Assembly (NCBI GenBank): GCA_902606585.1
Contig: CACLGX010000012.1
Span: 1 to 47,006 of the forward strand
DNA: 47,006 nucleotides
Direction of reading: 5' to 3'
From: Paracoccaceae bacterium
GTDB lineage: Bacteria > Pseudomonadota > Alphaproteobacteria > Rhodobacterales > Rhodobacteraceae
Under the pieces are notes generated by a model. It did not search any database. It was not told the DNA's origin and saw only the letters and a program-made list of their open reading frames with translations. Shown one piece after another: positions 28,009 through 36,622 of the stretch (positions within the stretch are counted from its first letter, which is position 1; each line of letters starts with the position of its first letter). A program made the position numbers and the translations under genes.

Positions 28009-30414
28009 ATGCCGGATGAAAATAATATCACCTTTCCTATCCTTCCCCTGAGAGACATTGTTGTTTTTCCACATATGATCGTTCCTCTATTTGTAGGTAG
28101 GGAAAAATCAGTTAGAGCATTGGAAGAAGTGATGAAAGACAACGAACAAATTTTGTTGTCAAGTCAAGTCGATCCCGCCGAAGATGAGCCAACCGAAAAT
28201 AGTATATTTAAAACTGGTGTTCTTGCAAATGTACTCCAACTATTAAAATTACCAGACGGCACAGTGAAAGTTTTGGTAGAAGGCCAAACAAGGGTTTTGA
28301 TAACCGATTTTGTAGAAAATGAATTATTTTTTGAGGCAAAATGCGAAAAAATTGATGAGACGCTAGGTGACGAAAAGGCCAATATTGCACTTGTGAAAAC
28401 AGTATCCCAAGAGTTTGATCGATATGCTAAAGTAAAGAAAAATATCCCAGATGAAGCTATCACAACAATCGCCAGCACCAATGACCCGGCTAAATTATCT
28501 GACCTAGTTTCTGGCCATCTTGGAATAGAGATTGACCAGAAGCAAGATCTACTTGAGACGCTTTCAGTAAGCGAAAGGTTAGAAAAAGTTTTTTCACTAA
28601 TGCAAGGCGAAATGGGTGTTTTAAAAGTAGAGAAAAAAATTAAGACACGCGTAAAATCGCAAATGGAGCGCACTCAAAGAGAGTATTATTTAAACGAACA
28701 GATGAAGGCCATTCAAAAAGAGCTAGGTGATGGCGAGGATGGCCAAAATGAAGCTGCCGAGATTGAGGAGCGCATAAACAAGACCAAATTTACGAAAGAA
28801 GCTCGCGAAAAAGCAGAAGCAGAACTCAAAAAATTAAAAAATATGAGTCCAATGTCTGCTGAAGCAACCGTGGTCAGAAATTATTTGGATTGGCTACTTT
28901 CTATTCCATGGGGAACAAAGTCGCGGGTTAAGAAAGATCTCCATAAAGCTGAAACAGTTCTCGATAAAGATCACTACAGCTTAGAAAAGGTTAAAGAAAG
29001 AATAATTGAATACCTAGCCGTTCAAAAACGAAGCTCTAAATTAAAGGGCCCAATTATGTGCCTCGTTGGTCCACCAGGCGTGGGCAAAACATCTCTTGGC
29101 AAATCAGTAGCAAGAGCCACTGGACGTGAATTTATAAGAATTTCTCTTGGAGGTGTCAGGGACGAAAGCGAAATTCGTGGACACAGAAGGACATATATCG
29201 GCTCAATGCCAGGAAAAATTATTCAAGCACTCAAAAAGGCAAAGACAAGTAACCCATTAATTTTGTTGGATGAAATAGACAAAATGGGACAAGATTTTCG
29301 TGGGGATCCCGCCAGTGCTATGCTTGAGGTTCTCGACCCAGAGCAAAATAGTACGTTTACGGATCACTATTTGGAAGTCGAGTACGATCTCTCAAATGTT
29401 ATGTTCATTACAACGGCAAATAGCTACAACATGCCGGCCCCCTTGTTAGATAGAATGGAAATCATACCGCTGGCAGGCTATACAGAAGATGAAAAAATTG
29501 AAATTGCCAAAAGGCACCTAATCGAAAAAGCCGTCAAAAACCATGGCTTAAGAAAAGGAGAGTTTGAGCTGACAGATGGGGCTTTAACCGGTATCGTTCG
29601 TTACTATACAAGGGAAGCGGGTGTAAGAAATTTGGAGCGGGAAATTTCAAAATTAGCGCGTAAATCTGTTACAAAGATCGTTAAAAATGAAAATAAGGAC
29701 ATTAAGGTCACTATGGATAACCTTGGAGACTTTCTTGGTGTTAAGAAGTTTAGGTTTGGTTTAGCTGAACAAGATGATCAAATAGGCGTCGTTACAGGCT
29801 TGGCTTGGACTTCTGTTGGAGGTGATTTACTACACATCGAAGCGCTTAAGTTACCGGGCAAAGGTAGAATGAAAACTACCGGAAAACTGGGAGATGTAAT
29901 GAAAGAAAGTATTGATGCGGCAAATTCATATGTTCGTTCAATTAGCGCTGAAGTTGGGATCAAACCGCCCAAATTTGACAAAACTGACATTCACGTTCAC
30001 GTACCAGAAGGAGCTACACCAAAAGATGGGCCAAGCGCCGGTTTGGCAATGGTTACGTCAATTGTATCCGTACTAACCGGCATTCCTGTGAGAAAAGATC
30101 TAGCGATGACCGGAGAAGTTACTTTGCGTGGGAATGCTCTGGCAATAGGCGGGCTGAAAGAAAAGTTACTTGCCGCCCTCAGAGGAGGGATCAAAACAGT
30201 ACTTATTCCCGAGGAAAATGAAAAAGATCTTGTAGACATTCCTGATAATGTGAAAACTTCTTTGGAAATTATCGCCGTCAAAAATGTTTCTGAAGTTTTG
30301 AAGATTGCACTTACGGAGTCTCCAAGCCCAATAGAATGGGACGAAGCTGCAGAGGAGGCTGCAGCTGCAAAAGCTCTTGAGGAACAGAAACAAAGCCAGA
30401 CAATTAAACATTAA
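28009..30414 (+). CDS. lon: ATP-dependent protease Lon
   Basis: Lon degrades misfolded and regulatory proteins in the cytoplasm. The 801-residue protein has the N-terminal LON substrate domain (about 10-200), a coiled linker, an AAA+ module with Walker A GPPGVGKT at about 355-362 and Walker B ILLDEIDK, and a C-terminal serine protease domain. The catalytic dyad is Ser676 (DGPSAGLAM) with the Lys near 719 (GGLKEKLLAALRGG). The ATG at 28,009 follows GAGG at good spacing, better than the upstream in-frame TTG at 28,003. Its upstream region holds a candidate heat-shock promoter. Confidence 0.97.
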   Translation: MPDENNITFPILPLRDIVVFPHMIVPLFVGREKSVRALEEVMKDNEQILLSSQVDPAEDEPTENSIFKTGVLANVLQLLKLPDGTVKVLVEGQTRVLITDFVENELFFEAKCEKIDETLGDEKANIALVKTVSQEFDRYAKVKKNIPDEAITTIASTNDPAKLSDLVSGHLGIEIDQKQDLLETLSVSERLEKVFSLMQGEMGVLKVEKKIKTRVKSQMERTQREYYLNEQMKAIQKELGDGEDGQNEAAEIEERINKTKFTKEAREKAEAELKKLKNMSPMSAEATVVRNYLDWLLSIPWGTKSRVKKDLHKAETVLDKDHYSLEKVKERIIEYLAVQKRSSKLKGPIMCLVGPPGVGKTSLGKSVARATGREFIRISLGGVRDESEIRGHRRTYIGSMPGKIIQALKKAKTSNPLILLDEIDKMGQDFRGDPASAMLEVLDPEQNSTFTDHYLEVEYDLSNVMFITTANSYNMPAPLLDRMEIIPLAGYTEDEKIEIAKRHLIEKAVKNHGLRKGEFELTDGALTGIVRYYTREAGVRNLEREISKLARKSVTKIVKNENKDIKVTMDNLGDFLGVKKFRFGLAEQDDQIGVVTGLAWTSVGGDLLHIEALKLPGKGRMKTTGKLGDVMKESIDAANSYVRSISAEVGIKPPKFDKTDIHVHVPEGATPKDGPSAGLAMVTSIVSVLTGIPVRKDLAMTGEVTLRGNALAIGGLKEKLLAALRGGIKTVLIPEENEKDLVDIPDNVKTSLEIIAVKNVSEVLKIALTESPSPIEWDEAAEEAAAAKALEEQKQSQTIKH

Positions 30415-30483
30415 GATTTGTTGGTAAAAAGTTGTACAAATGCACTTGCCTAAAACTAAGGGTTTAAGTAGACAGGGCAAGGC

Positions 30484-30559
<76 letters not shown>

Positions 30560-30626
30560 TCTACTCTTCTATGTATGTAAATAACCCTTTAATAACAGAC
30601 ATTTACAAGATTGTCTAATATAAAAG

Positions 30627-30647
30627 TGTACATGTTTTTGTACATGT
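30627..30647. repeat. TGTACATG repeat pair upstream of the integrase
   Basis: Two copies of GTACATG (30,628-30,634 and 30,640-30,646), each containing the palindrome TGTACA, flank a T-run. The 13-bp core TGTTTTTGTACAT recurs inverted at about 37,822-37,834. It lies between tRNA-Val and the integrase start, and could be an integrase arm site or an operator. Confidence 0.4.
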
Positions 30648-30683
30648 GTATATTGGTGTTGATGAGAGTTAGAGGGCTTTTAT

Positions 30684-32420
30684 TTGGCACTACTTCTAGA
30701 AAGATTCAGTTATCCTGAACCACACCTTAGACCACGTAATGGGATTTGGCGTTGCAGAGTTTACATACCAGAGGCGTTATCAACTCTTTTTGGCACAACA
30801 AACTACCTAGAAAAGACACTCTCCACTTCGAATAAATCGCTTGCTGAGAAGCTGCTATGGCGCAAGGCAAATGAGATTTATGATAAGTTTGATCAGAAGC
30901 AGATGGAATACCTAGAGCATCAGTATGCTGAACAACTACGAACACAAAAAACATTAGATGCACATGTGCAAAAAAGGATCATTAACTTTGCAAATGCCTT
31001 TAGTGTTCCCAGTATTGAACTCGTAGAAACTACTAGCTTGGATGAACTGAAAGCCCACAGAGATACATTAGAAACGTTTGCAAGTGTCTTGGTAAATACT
31101 CTTCCTGACCCTACTACATCAAAAGGACAGTCGTTCTATACACAGGTCTACGGTAGAGACTTAGGATCTTGGGAGCTACCAAAAGAAGATACCCCTAAAA
31201 GGATGGTCGGTGGTTGGCAAGGACAGGAGGTAAAAGTTGGTGCTACTGATAACGACAGGATGGATACGGGCTTTACGAAAGGCCAAATAAAAGCAGCTAT
31301 TAAATATAAATCATATTCGGTTCACAGCTTCTGGTGTGACCTGTTTATACTAGCGGCAGATAAGCAAAGATTAAAGCCACCTACTCTACCGACACCTGAG
31401 AAAATGTGGAGTAAAGCATATGAAGACGCTAAAGAAGAAGTGGTTAACTTTTATAAGACCATAGGTGCTGAAGACTTATTACCTGTTGAGGAAGATTTAA
31501 CTTCAGAACTTTTGAAGGAGTCTGACAGACCACGCACAACAGATGATCCTCTTCCCAAAAAGATAACAAGCTACTTCGATAGTTGGGAGAATGTCCTAGT
31601 AAGAGACTATGAAGTGGGTTCCTCATCCTACAGAAAACTGCGTAAGGGCATCAGACTATTTGTGGAACTTGTAGGAGATTTGCAGATAGAAGAACTAGAA
31701 CCTTTCCATGCATTTAGTTTTGCTGACAGACAGTTAGAAGAGAACCCTAAAGTCTCTAAGTCTGTGCTTAAAGATAACCAATGGGCTGCATCTAGTTTTC
31801 TAAAACATCTTGTTGAAAAGGGTCTGATCAAGGTCAATCCATTTGCCTCTGTAAGATTAGGTGAAAGGAGAGGTGTAAAAACCCGTCACTATCAGGACTT
31901 CAAAAGGGAACAACTCTTTGATGTTTTTAACCATGATTGGAGCGAGGAAGACAGATTGTTCTTATCCATATTGGTTACAACAGGTATGAGAAGTTGGGAG
32001 GCTGCATCTTTAACTTGGGAGCAGTATAACGATACCGAGTATCAAGGTATTAGGTATTTTGATCTTACAAAAGCAAAAGTGAAGACAGAGGGTTCAAAGA
32101 GGAAAGTACCGTTGCACCCTGCCCTAATACTGCCACCAAAGAAAACTAAAGGCAGATTGTTCTCATACGCAAAAGGGCATGAGAATGATGTTATAAACGC
32201 TGTGCTAACTGAGATGTTTGGTAATGATAGATTAAAAATACACTCGTTTAGACGTACTCTTAAAAAGCATATGAGAGATGCTGGCATACCTATGGATGTA
32301 AATCACCACTACATAGGGCATGGACTTGGTGACACTAGCCCTAATGCGTACCTAGGTATGAGCGTTGATGCTGTGTACGAAGGTATCTGTAAAATGAGTC
32401 ATCCTTACCTTAAAGGATAA
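30684..32420 (+). CDS. Tyrosine recombinase, island integrase
   Basis: The 578-residue integrase has an N-terminal SAM-like DNA-binding part (about 280-390, including SSYRKLRKGIRLFVELVG) and a C-terminal catalytic domain. The catalytic residues visible are Arg436 (TTGMRSWEAASLTW), a Lys near 470 (GSKRKVPLHP), His520-X2-Arg523 (HSFRRTLKKHM), a His in IGHGLGDT and nucleophile Tyr near 555 (NAYLGMS). The TTG start at 30,684 has an AGAGGG ribosome site. The DUF6538-like N-terminus (RNGIWRCRVYIP) is common in alphaproteobacterial island integrases. It lies beside tRNA-Val and is convergent with the polymerase-like gene. Confidence 0.92.
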   Translation: MALLLERFSYPEPHLRPRNGIWRCRVYIPEALSTLFGTTNYLEKTLSTSNKSLAEKLLWRKANEIYDKFDQKQMEYLEHQYAEQLRTQKTLDAHVQKRIINFANAFSVPSIELVETTSLDELKAHRDTLETFASVLVNTLPDPTTSKGQSFYTQVYGRDLGSWELPKEDTPKRMVGGWQGQEVKVGATDNDRMDTGFTKGQIKAAIKYKSYSVHSFWCDLFILAADKQRLKPPTLPTPEKMWSKAYEDAKEEVVNFYKTIGAEDLLPVEEDLTSELLKESDRPRTTDDPLPKKITSYFDSWENVLVRDYEVGSSSYRKLRKGIRLFVELVGDLQIEELEPFHAFSFADRQLEENPKVSKSVLKDNQWAASSFLKHLVEKGLIKVNPFASVRLGERRGVKTRHYQDFKREQLFDVFNHDWSEEDRLFLSILVTTGMRSWEAASLTWEQYNDTEYQGIRYFDLTKAKVKTEGSKRKVPLHPALILPPKKTKGRLFSYAKGHENDVINAVLTEMFGNDRLKIHSFRRTLKKHMRDAGIPMDVNHHYIGHGLGDTSPNAYLGMSVDAVYEGICKMSHPYLKG

Positions 32421-32453
32421 ACCCTTGTTATCTAATGTCTCTTAGCAGAAGAA

Positions 32454-33848
32454 CTATATAGCGTTACGCATTCCAGTAGAGCATTGTTCTAATAAATACC
32501 TTCCCTGCATTCTAACTTTAGATTTAGTTTTACTCTCTACGCTTACAGCTACTTTAAGGTTTAATTGAGGTAGGTTTTTTTTACTCTGATAGGTAGCAAC
32601 GTATTTAGAGAACTCAGCCCTAAAAGTTTTAACTGCGATAGACTGTTGCTTTTCTTTTACTAACACACAGTCATGGATAGGATATGCTACAACACCCTGC
32701 CCTTTTAACTCGACAAGAGTGTTAGTTAGGATGTTTGCTTCGTGAAAGGATAAAGCGTCTATAAAGTTAAAATATTCTTTGTTGAGATCGTTTAAAGCAG
32801 GGTACATATCCAAGGCTAGATCACGTATTAAAGTGAACTCCTCAACATTTTCCAGGATGTTGTTTGGCTGCTTGGATGGCTCACGTTTGTTAGGATTACC
32901 AGTGCCAATTAGCTCCACAAATACTTGCTTCACCTTATCTCTAGCATTCTCAATATTAGGAAGCTGATCCACCAAACATTGATACGCATCTGTCCACGTT
33001 TCACCAATAAGCATGGGCTTGCTAACAAGACAGGACAACAGGGTTGGCAGCGAAGCATTTAGATCAATCTCACACACTGGCTCTTCATCTATTGTGAACT
33101 GCAAGCGTTGGTCAGAAGAAATATTACTCCATTTTCCGTACCAACGGCCTCCTGACTTGATTGAGGCATTGTGGAATACCCTAGTAGCTGCTGCGTAATA
33201 TTCTTTTTGGATGGGATTGTATAAGGGGTGTTGCTGCCAATAGGCAGTCATTTCTTTTACTGGTCTTACTGCCTTTGAGTATTCTGACCTAAAGGTAGAT
33301 TTGACTTTGCTGATGCCCATGCGCTGCCGTTGCTCGCCTTGGCTCTTGCGGTCTAGTCTTTCTTCCCAAGTTTCAGCTTCATTAACTTGCGCTAGTGGGA
33401 GATTAGCCTCGACAAAGATAGCATCATCCAAACCTTTTACCATTGCCGTAACTTCAGATGTTGGGTTGATCACTGGCTGCTTTACACCTGTCATTAGCTC
33501 AAATTCTGACGGTGTTACTCCAAAGCTTTCCATGATCTGTTGTTCAAGGAGTTCTTTTTTTCTTTTAGTCGTATCTGAAAGCAAGCCATGTTCCATTAGT
33601 AGGCCACGAACCTTATTGATTACCTTAACGCCAACATTTGGATAGTGGCTGTAAAACTTTAGGTTCCTATTCTCATTACCTACCAACCAATAGAAAGGTG
33701 TGCTGTCAGCTGTTTTAGCCATGGCAAGGAAAGACGCCAAAACAATCTCATGCTTTTGATTCAACGCTAAACCAATTTGTTCAGCTATGGATTGAACTAA
33801 ATCAGAGGCCGCTTTGTTATAAGGAAGGTATGAAGGTCGGTAGTGCAT
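32454..33848 (-). CDS. Unrecognised protein with family-A polymerase-like palm motifs
   Basis: I do not recognise this 464-residue protein by name. Its second half has motifs in the order expected for a polymerase palm of the DNA Pol I/T7 RNAP type. They are GGRWYG at 233-238, a motif-A-like CEIDLNASLPTLLS with Asp262, a motif-B-like stretch ARDKVKQVFVELIGTG at 302-317, and motif-C-like YPIHDCVLV with His392-Asp393. The N-terminal 200 residues are helical without known motifs. It has no exonuclease motifs that I can see. It is convergent with the integrase (33 bases between the stops) and divergent from a small basic protein. A replication, priming or repair role in the island is inference. 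Confidence 0.6.
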   Translation of the reverse strand: MHYRPSYLPYNKAASDLVQSIAEQIGLALNQKHEIVLASFLAMAKTADSTPFYWLVGNENRNLKFYSHYPNVGVKVINKVRGLLMEHGLLSDTTKRKKELLEQQIMESFGVTPSEFELMTGVKQPVINPTSEVTAMVKGLDDAIFVEANLPLAQVNEAETWEERLDRKSQGEQRQRMGISKVKSTFRSEYSKAVRPVKEMTAYWQQHPLYNPIQKEYYAAATRVFHNASIKSGGRWYGKWSNISSDQRLQFTIDEEPVCEIDLNASLPTLLSCLVSKPMLIGETWTDAYQCLVDQLPNIENARDKVKQVFVELIGTGNPNKREPSKQPNNILENVEEFTLIRDLALDMYPALNDLNKEYFNFIDALSFHEANILTNTLVELKGQGVVAYPIHDCVLVKEKQQSIAVKTFRAEFSKYVATYQSKKNLPQLNLKVAVSVESKTKSKVRMQGRYLLEQCSTGMRNAI

Positions 33849-33933
33849 TAGTTTGCATTAGAGCAGAATGGTCTACTAACAAACCCCAACATGCAAATAT
33901 TGTCATTCACCATTTCAAAACTATCATTTCGCT

Positions 33934-34125
33934 ATGGTAAGACGAACTTATGAATCTGATGCTGCAAAGATAGAAGATGTAGATGATCTTGACGATCTTG
34001 TAGCTGACAAGCGTGAGGCATGGAGGGCAACTTCTGATAACGCAAGACGTAGGCAGCGTAGATATAAGAAACGTCTAACTAAAAGATTAATTCTATTGGA
34101 AGCTTTTGAAGGACTAATAGAATGA
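33934..34125 (+). CDS. Small basic protein, hypothetical
   Basis: The 63-residue protein has an acidic N-terminal half (KIEDVDDLDDLVADK) and an Arg/Lys-rich C-terminal helix (RRRQRRYKKRLTKRL). It has no signal or membrane segment. It is divergent from the polymerase-like gene, with 85 bases between the starts. The stop overlaps the ATG at 34,122, but the next gene more likely starts at 34,149. Nucleic-acid binding is plausible from the charge pattern alone. Confidence 0.55.
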   Translation: MVRRTYESDAAKIEDVDDLDDLVADKREAWRATSDNARRRQRRYKKRLTKRLILLEAFEGLIE

Positions 34126-34148
34126 TTTTTTTTACCAAGGGGGCAATA

Positions 34149-34550
34149 ATGCAGGAAACTTATTTTAAACAGCTAATCATATTTAAGGTTTTATTGTTTG
34201 TTTTGATAATTATTTGGGGCGGCACGGTACAAATGAACGATGGAAATAATTCTGAGGTCAACAATTTTTCAACTATTAGAAATTTATTATTTGCTCTATT
34301 TTCTCTTTCTTATTTCTTTGCTTCCTACAAAATTTACAAATTTAAAAATGTAGGTAAAAAATTATTTGTACCGCTAGTTTTGACTTTTATTATTTTAGGC
34401 TTCCTAGGTGAGTTTTTGTATTCTCTTGAGATAAATCAAGACCTTTTTTACTTGATAATTTTTTATATTATTTCACCACTGTTTTTTGTTGTTCAGGGAA
34501 TAGTGGCTGGAATGTTGTATTTCTCAGAATGTAGTAGCAATTTTAGCTAA
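34149..34550 (+). CDS. Four-helix membrane protein, hypothetical
   Basis: The 133-residue protein has four predicted membrane helices (for example FKVLLFVLIIIWGG, LLFALFSLSYFFASY, PLVLTFIILGFLGEF and IIFYIISPLFFVVQGIVAG). The ATG at 34,149 is chosen because AAGGGGG lies five bases upstream. The earlier in-frame ATG at 34,122 has no ribosome site. It is 13 bases from the next gene, so the two are probably cotranscribed. The family is not recognised. Confidence 0.65.
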   Translation: MQETYFKQLIIFKVLLFVLIIIWGGTVQMNDGNNSEVNNFSTIRNLLFALFSLSYFFASYKIYKFKNVGKKLFVPLVLTFIILGFLGEFLYSLEINQDLFYLIIFYIISPLFFVVQGIVAGMLYFSECSSNFS

Positions 34551-34563
34551 ATAAGGAGAAATT

Positions 34564-35364
34564 TTGAGTTTACGGTTTATATCAAACTTCCTTTTTCTTG
34601 TTTATTTACCAAACTTCGTTTTTGCAGAGGGAATACAAGGCTTAACCGAAGAGAATTTTGGTGAGCGCTTCTATGGTGTTTATCTTGGTGAATTTAAACT
34701 AGGTTACGTGAGCCATGAGGTTAGCCAAACTGAACATACAGTTACTCAAAATTTTTCAATGAATATGCGCATAACACTTTCTGAAGAAGAGCAGACGCAA
34801 CATAAAGCTAAATACGCTTTTTCTCAGATTATTTCTCGTTATCAGTTTGATAAAAAAACTGGCCTACTCAATGAAATGACAAAAGCTGATGGAAAAAAAT
34901 ATTATGCTGATTATGACTCTCTTTTAAAAAGTAATCACTTCAAGGGGGAAATATCGACCTTAACCGCAAAATATAAAGGTGACTTCTCTTATGAGGTTTT
35001 AACAAATAGTGAAGACGAAGAAACGTCTAAGCTTCTTAAATTACCCAAACTTCATATGAATGATTACTTTGCTGAGATAAACTTTATTTTATCAAAGCCT
35101 GAAATTGGAGAAACCAGATCCATAGAAGTTTTTGATCTAGATTTTGAAAAAGAAGTTTTTCTGGGCGCAAACTTGACCCTTCAACAAAAAGTAAGAGGGT
35201 TAGGAGGGAATTACGAATATATTATTCAAGAAGATATAGGCGATGAAACTTTTACATACACCGTAGATCGATATGGCAATGTTATTGGAGCGGAAATTTT
35301 TGGTTTGAACATAATCCTTGAACCAAAAGAACAGGCATTCACACTAGATGCCAAAAATATTTAG
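34564..35364 (+). CDS. Secreted protein of unknown function, beta-rich
   Basis: The 266-residue protein has a signal peptide (about 1-21, ending FVFAEG). The predicted mature form is beta-strand rich, starting ERFYGVYLGEFKLGYVSHEV. That pattern resembles the extracytoplasmic N-terminal beta domains of some transglutaminase-like proteins, but no catalytic domain follows. It starts with TTG at 34,564, six bases after AAGGAGA. It probably forms a pair with the upstream membrane protein. The location would be the periplasm or outer membrane. Confidence 0.65.
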   Translation: MSLRFISNFLFLVYLPNFVFAEGIQGLTEENFGERFYGVYLGEFKLGYVSHEVSQTEHTVTQNFSMNMRITLSEEEQTQHKAKYAFSQIISRYQFDKKTGLLNEMTKADGKKYYADYDSLLKSNHFKGEISTLTAKYKGDFSYEVLTNSEDEETSKLLKLPKLHMNDYFAEINFILSKPEIGETRSIEVFDLDFEKEVFLGANLTLQQKVRGLGGNYEYIIQEDIGDETFTYTVDRYGNVIGAEIFGLNIILEPKEQAFTLDAKNI

Positions 35365-35382
35365 TATTTATTAATTACATCA

Positions 35383-35502
35383 CTAGAAAGTTGTAACAAA
35401 AGGTGCGGCCCCTTTGTCACCTAGTCGCTTTTTAAGCGTATCAGCAACGAGATCAAAGTAATCAGGCTTTGGTCTAAATCTTACAGTTGATATTGTCTTC
35501 AT
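35383..35502 (-). CDS. 39-residue protein, truncated ABM-like, hypothetical
   Basis: An ATG frame at 35,502 has GGAG eight bases upstream and starts three bases after the stop of the ABM-like gene. It encodes MKTISTVRFRPKPDYFDLVA and a short helix, then stops at 35,383. The start resembles strand 1 plus helix 1 of a dimeric alpha/beta-barrel protein, so it may be a truncated paralogue. It is the third gene of a minus-strand cluster (35,820, 35,505, 35,383). Confidence 0.5.
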   Translation of the reverse strand: MKTISTVRFRPKPDYFDLVADTLKKRLGDKGAAPFVTTF

Positions 35503-35504
35503 CT

Positions 35505-35813
35505 TTAGCTCCAGTTAAACGTAAAACCCGTAACGGCTTCAGTTCTACTGCCATTTTCATCCTTTTGTAGAAGGTGGTCCACGCTATCTAACCACGCCAA
35601 ACCTTCATCTTGTTCCCCGATAAGAACGTCCATGTTTGGACATATCATGATCTGGATGAAGCTACCGTCATCTAGCTTAGTAAACTTAACAGTCGCTTTA
35701 TCGGCAAAGCCACTTGCCTTGTTTATCTCAACAAGTTTTTTCAGTTCTTCTTCGAACTGGTCCCCACAGCCTTCAAGTGGTCTATACTTTATGATGGACA
35801 GAGTTTCTTCCAT
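35505..35813 (-). CDS. ABM-like dimeric alpha/beta-barrel protein
   Basis: The 102-residue protein has a ferredoxin-like beta-alpha-beta pattern (SIIKYRPLEGCGDQFEEELK, FIQIMICPNMDVLI, GLAWLDSVDHLLQ) typical of the antibiotic biosynthesis monooxygenase/dimeric barrel superfamily. No cofactor or metal site can be named, so the activity is unknown. It starts six bases after the 35,820 gene ends and is followed closely by the 39-residue frame, so the three are one operon. Confidence 0.65.
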   Translation of the reverse strand: MEETLSIIKYRPLEGCGDQFEEELKKLVEINKASGFADKATVKFTKLDDGSFIQIMICPNMDVLIGEQDEGLAWLDSVDHLLQKDENGSRTEAVTGFTFNWS

Positions 35814-35819
35814 ATCTAA

Positions 35820-36185
35820 TTAACCTGACTTCTTAGCTTTTCTTTCAGCTTCAAAAAATTGCCTATCTTTTTCTGTGTATTCGGCAACAATCTCTGCGTT
35901 TGGGTCTTGGAAAAAGTAATTTAGATCTCCTTCGTAGTAAAAAGTATCTTTTACAGTTATAGCCACAGCATCTTGCCATTTCTGTCTTCCAACCAAGTTT
36001 TTTTCAGCTTCTTCATAACTCTCATATATTGCTAAGGACATTACAGAAAGTGGCCCAGTTTTAACATTGATAACTACCTGAGCGTTTGGGAAGTATTCTT
36101 TTTGTGTAGCAAGATACAATTTTTGAGCGCCTTTAAGAGCTTCATCACTTGTAAACTCAATCATAGTTATTCTACCAATAGACAT
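35820..36185 (-). CDS. Small alpha/beta protein, paralogue of the gene at 42,992
   Basis: The 121-residue protein begins MSIGRITMIEFTSDEALKGA and has blocks NAQVVINVKTGPLSVMS and DTFYYEGDLNYFF. These align directly with the protein at 42,992 (MSIARITMMEF, NAQTVINVRTGPTSILS, DSFYYEGDITYFE). The fold looks like a dimeric alpha/beta barrel. The function is unknown. It heads a three-gene cluster on the minus strand. The extra charged C-terminal tail (about residues 105-121) is absent from the paralogue. Confidence 0.7.
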   Translation of the reverse strand: MSIGRITMIEFTSDEALKGAQKLYLATQKEYFPNAQVVINVKTGPLSVMSLAIYESYEEAEKNLVGRQKWQDAVAITVKDTFYYEGDLNYFFQDPNAEIVAEYTEKDRQFFEAERKAKKSG

Positions 36186-36188
36186 AGT

Positions 36189-36323
36189 TTAACATTCCTT
36201 TTCCAAGTCACTTTTCAGCCAGTGCTTTACAACCTCAACAGCCAAGCACTTCTCGCATAGGTTATTACTTATGTCTTTAGCATCAAAGAGTTTCTTACAA
36301 GAGGAGCGTGTGTTTGTCGTCAC
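36189..36323 (-). CDS. 44-residue Cys-containing protein, possible zinc knuckle
   Basis: A GTG frame from 36,323 to 36,189 encodes a small protein with Cys9, Cys23, Cys26 and Cys44 (SSCKKLFDA, NNLCEKCLAVEVVKHW, EKEC). The CxxC pair with a preceding Cys suggests metal binding. GGAG lies ten bases upstream. The gene overlaps the 3' side of the 36,326 gene region closely and ends three bases before the start of the 36,185 gene. The similar motif in the protein at 37,309 (FLCGECLQKVKAEFE) suggests a relationship. Confidence 0.45.
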   Translation of the reverse strand: MTTNTRSSCKKLFDAKDISNNLCEKCLAVEVVKHWLKSDLEKEC

Positions 36324-36325
36324 AA

Positions 36326-36622
36326 CTAACTCGCTCCAGATAGGAAAATTAAAAATAACAAAGCTACTATGATCCAGCCAATAATAGTTAACTGCCTTAA
36401 ATATCTAACCTTGTCTAAACTGAGCTTAGCAATCCTCGACAGGTTTAGATTCTGGTGTATTTGCACTTGGCGCTTCGGTAGATATTCCCACTGTTCTGGT
36501 GTCCACTCAGTAAATCTGTTTTCCCACTCTTCATCTTTTATTTGAACAGTTGCCTCATGCACATGGTATGGATCATTAAAACCTTCTGTCCACAGCTTAT
36601 CACTTTTCCAGTAATACTTCAT
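36326..36622 (-). CDS. C-tail-anchored small membrane protein, hypothetical
   Basis: The 98-residue protein has a charged, Trp-rich N-terminal part (YYWKSDKLWTEG, EEWENRFTEWTPEQWEYLPK) and a single C-terminal membrane helix (TIIGWIIVALLFLIFL). The start overlaps the stop of the serine recombinase gene by four bases (ATGA), so translation is coupled to the recombinase. The function is unknown. Confidence 0.6.
   Translation of the reverse strand: MKYYWKSDKLWTEGFNDPYHVHEATVQIKDEEWENRFTEWTPEQWEYLPKRQVQIHQNLNLSRIAKLSLDKVRYLRQLTIIGWIIVALLFLIFLSGAS

Noticed and set aside
30684-32420. Integrase as a phage lysogeny marker
   Set aside because: No capsid, terminase, tail or lysis genes are visible to its right within the window, so a genomic island is the simpler description.
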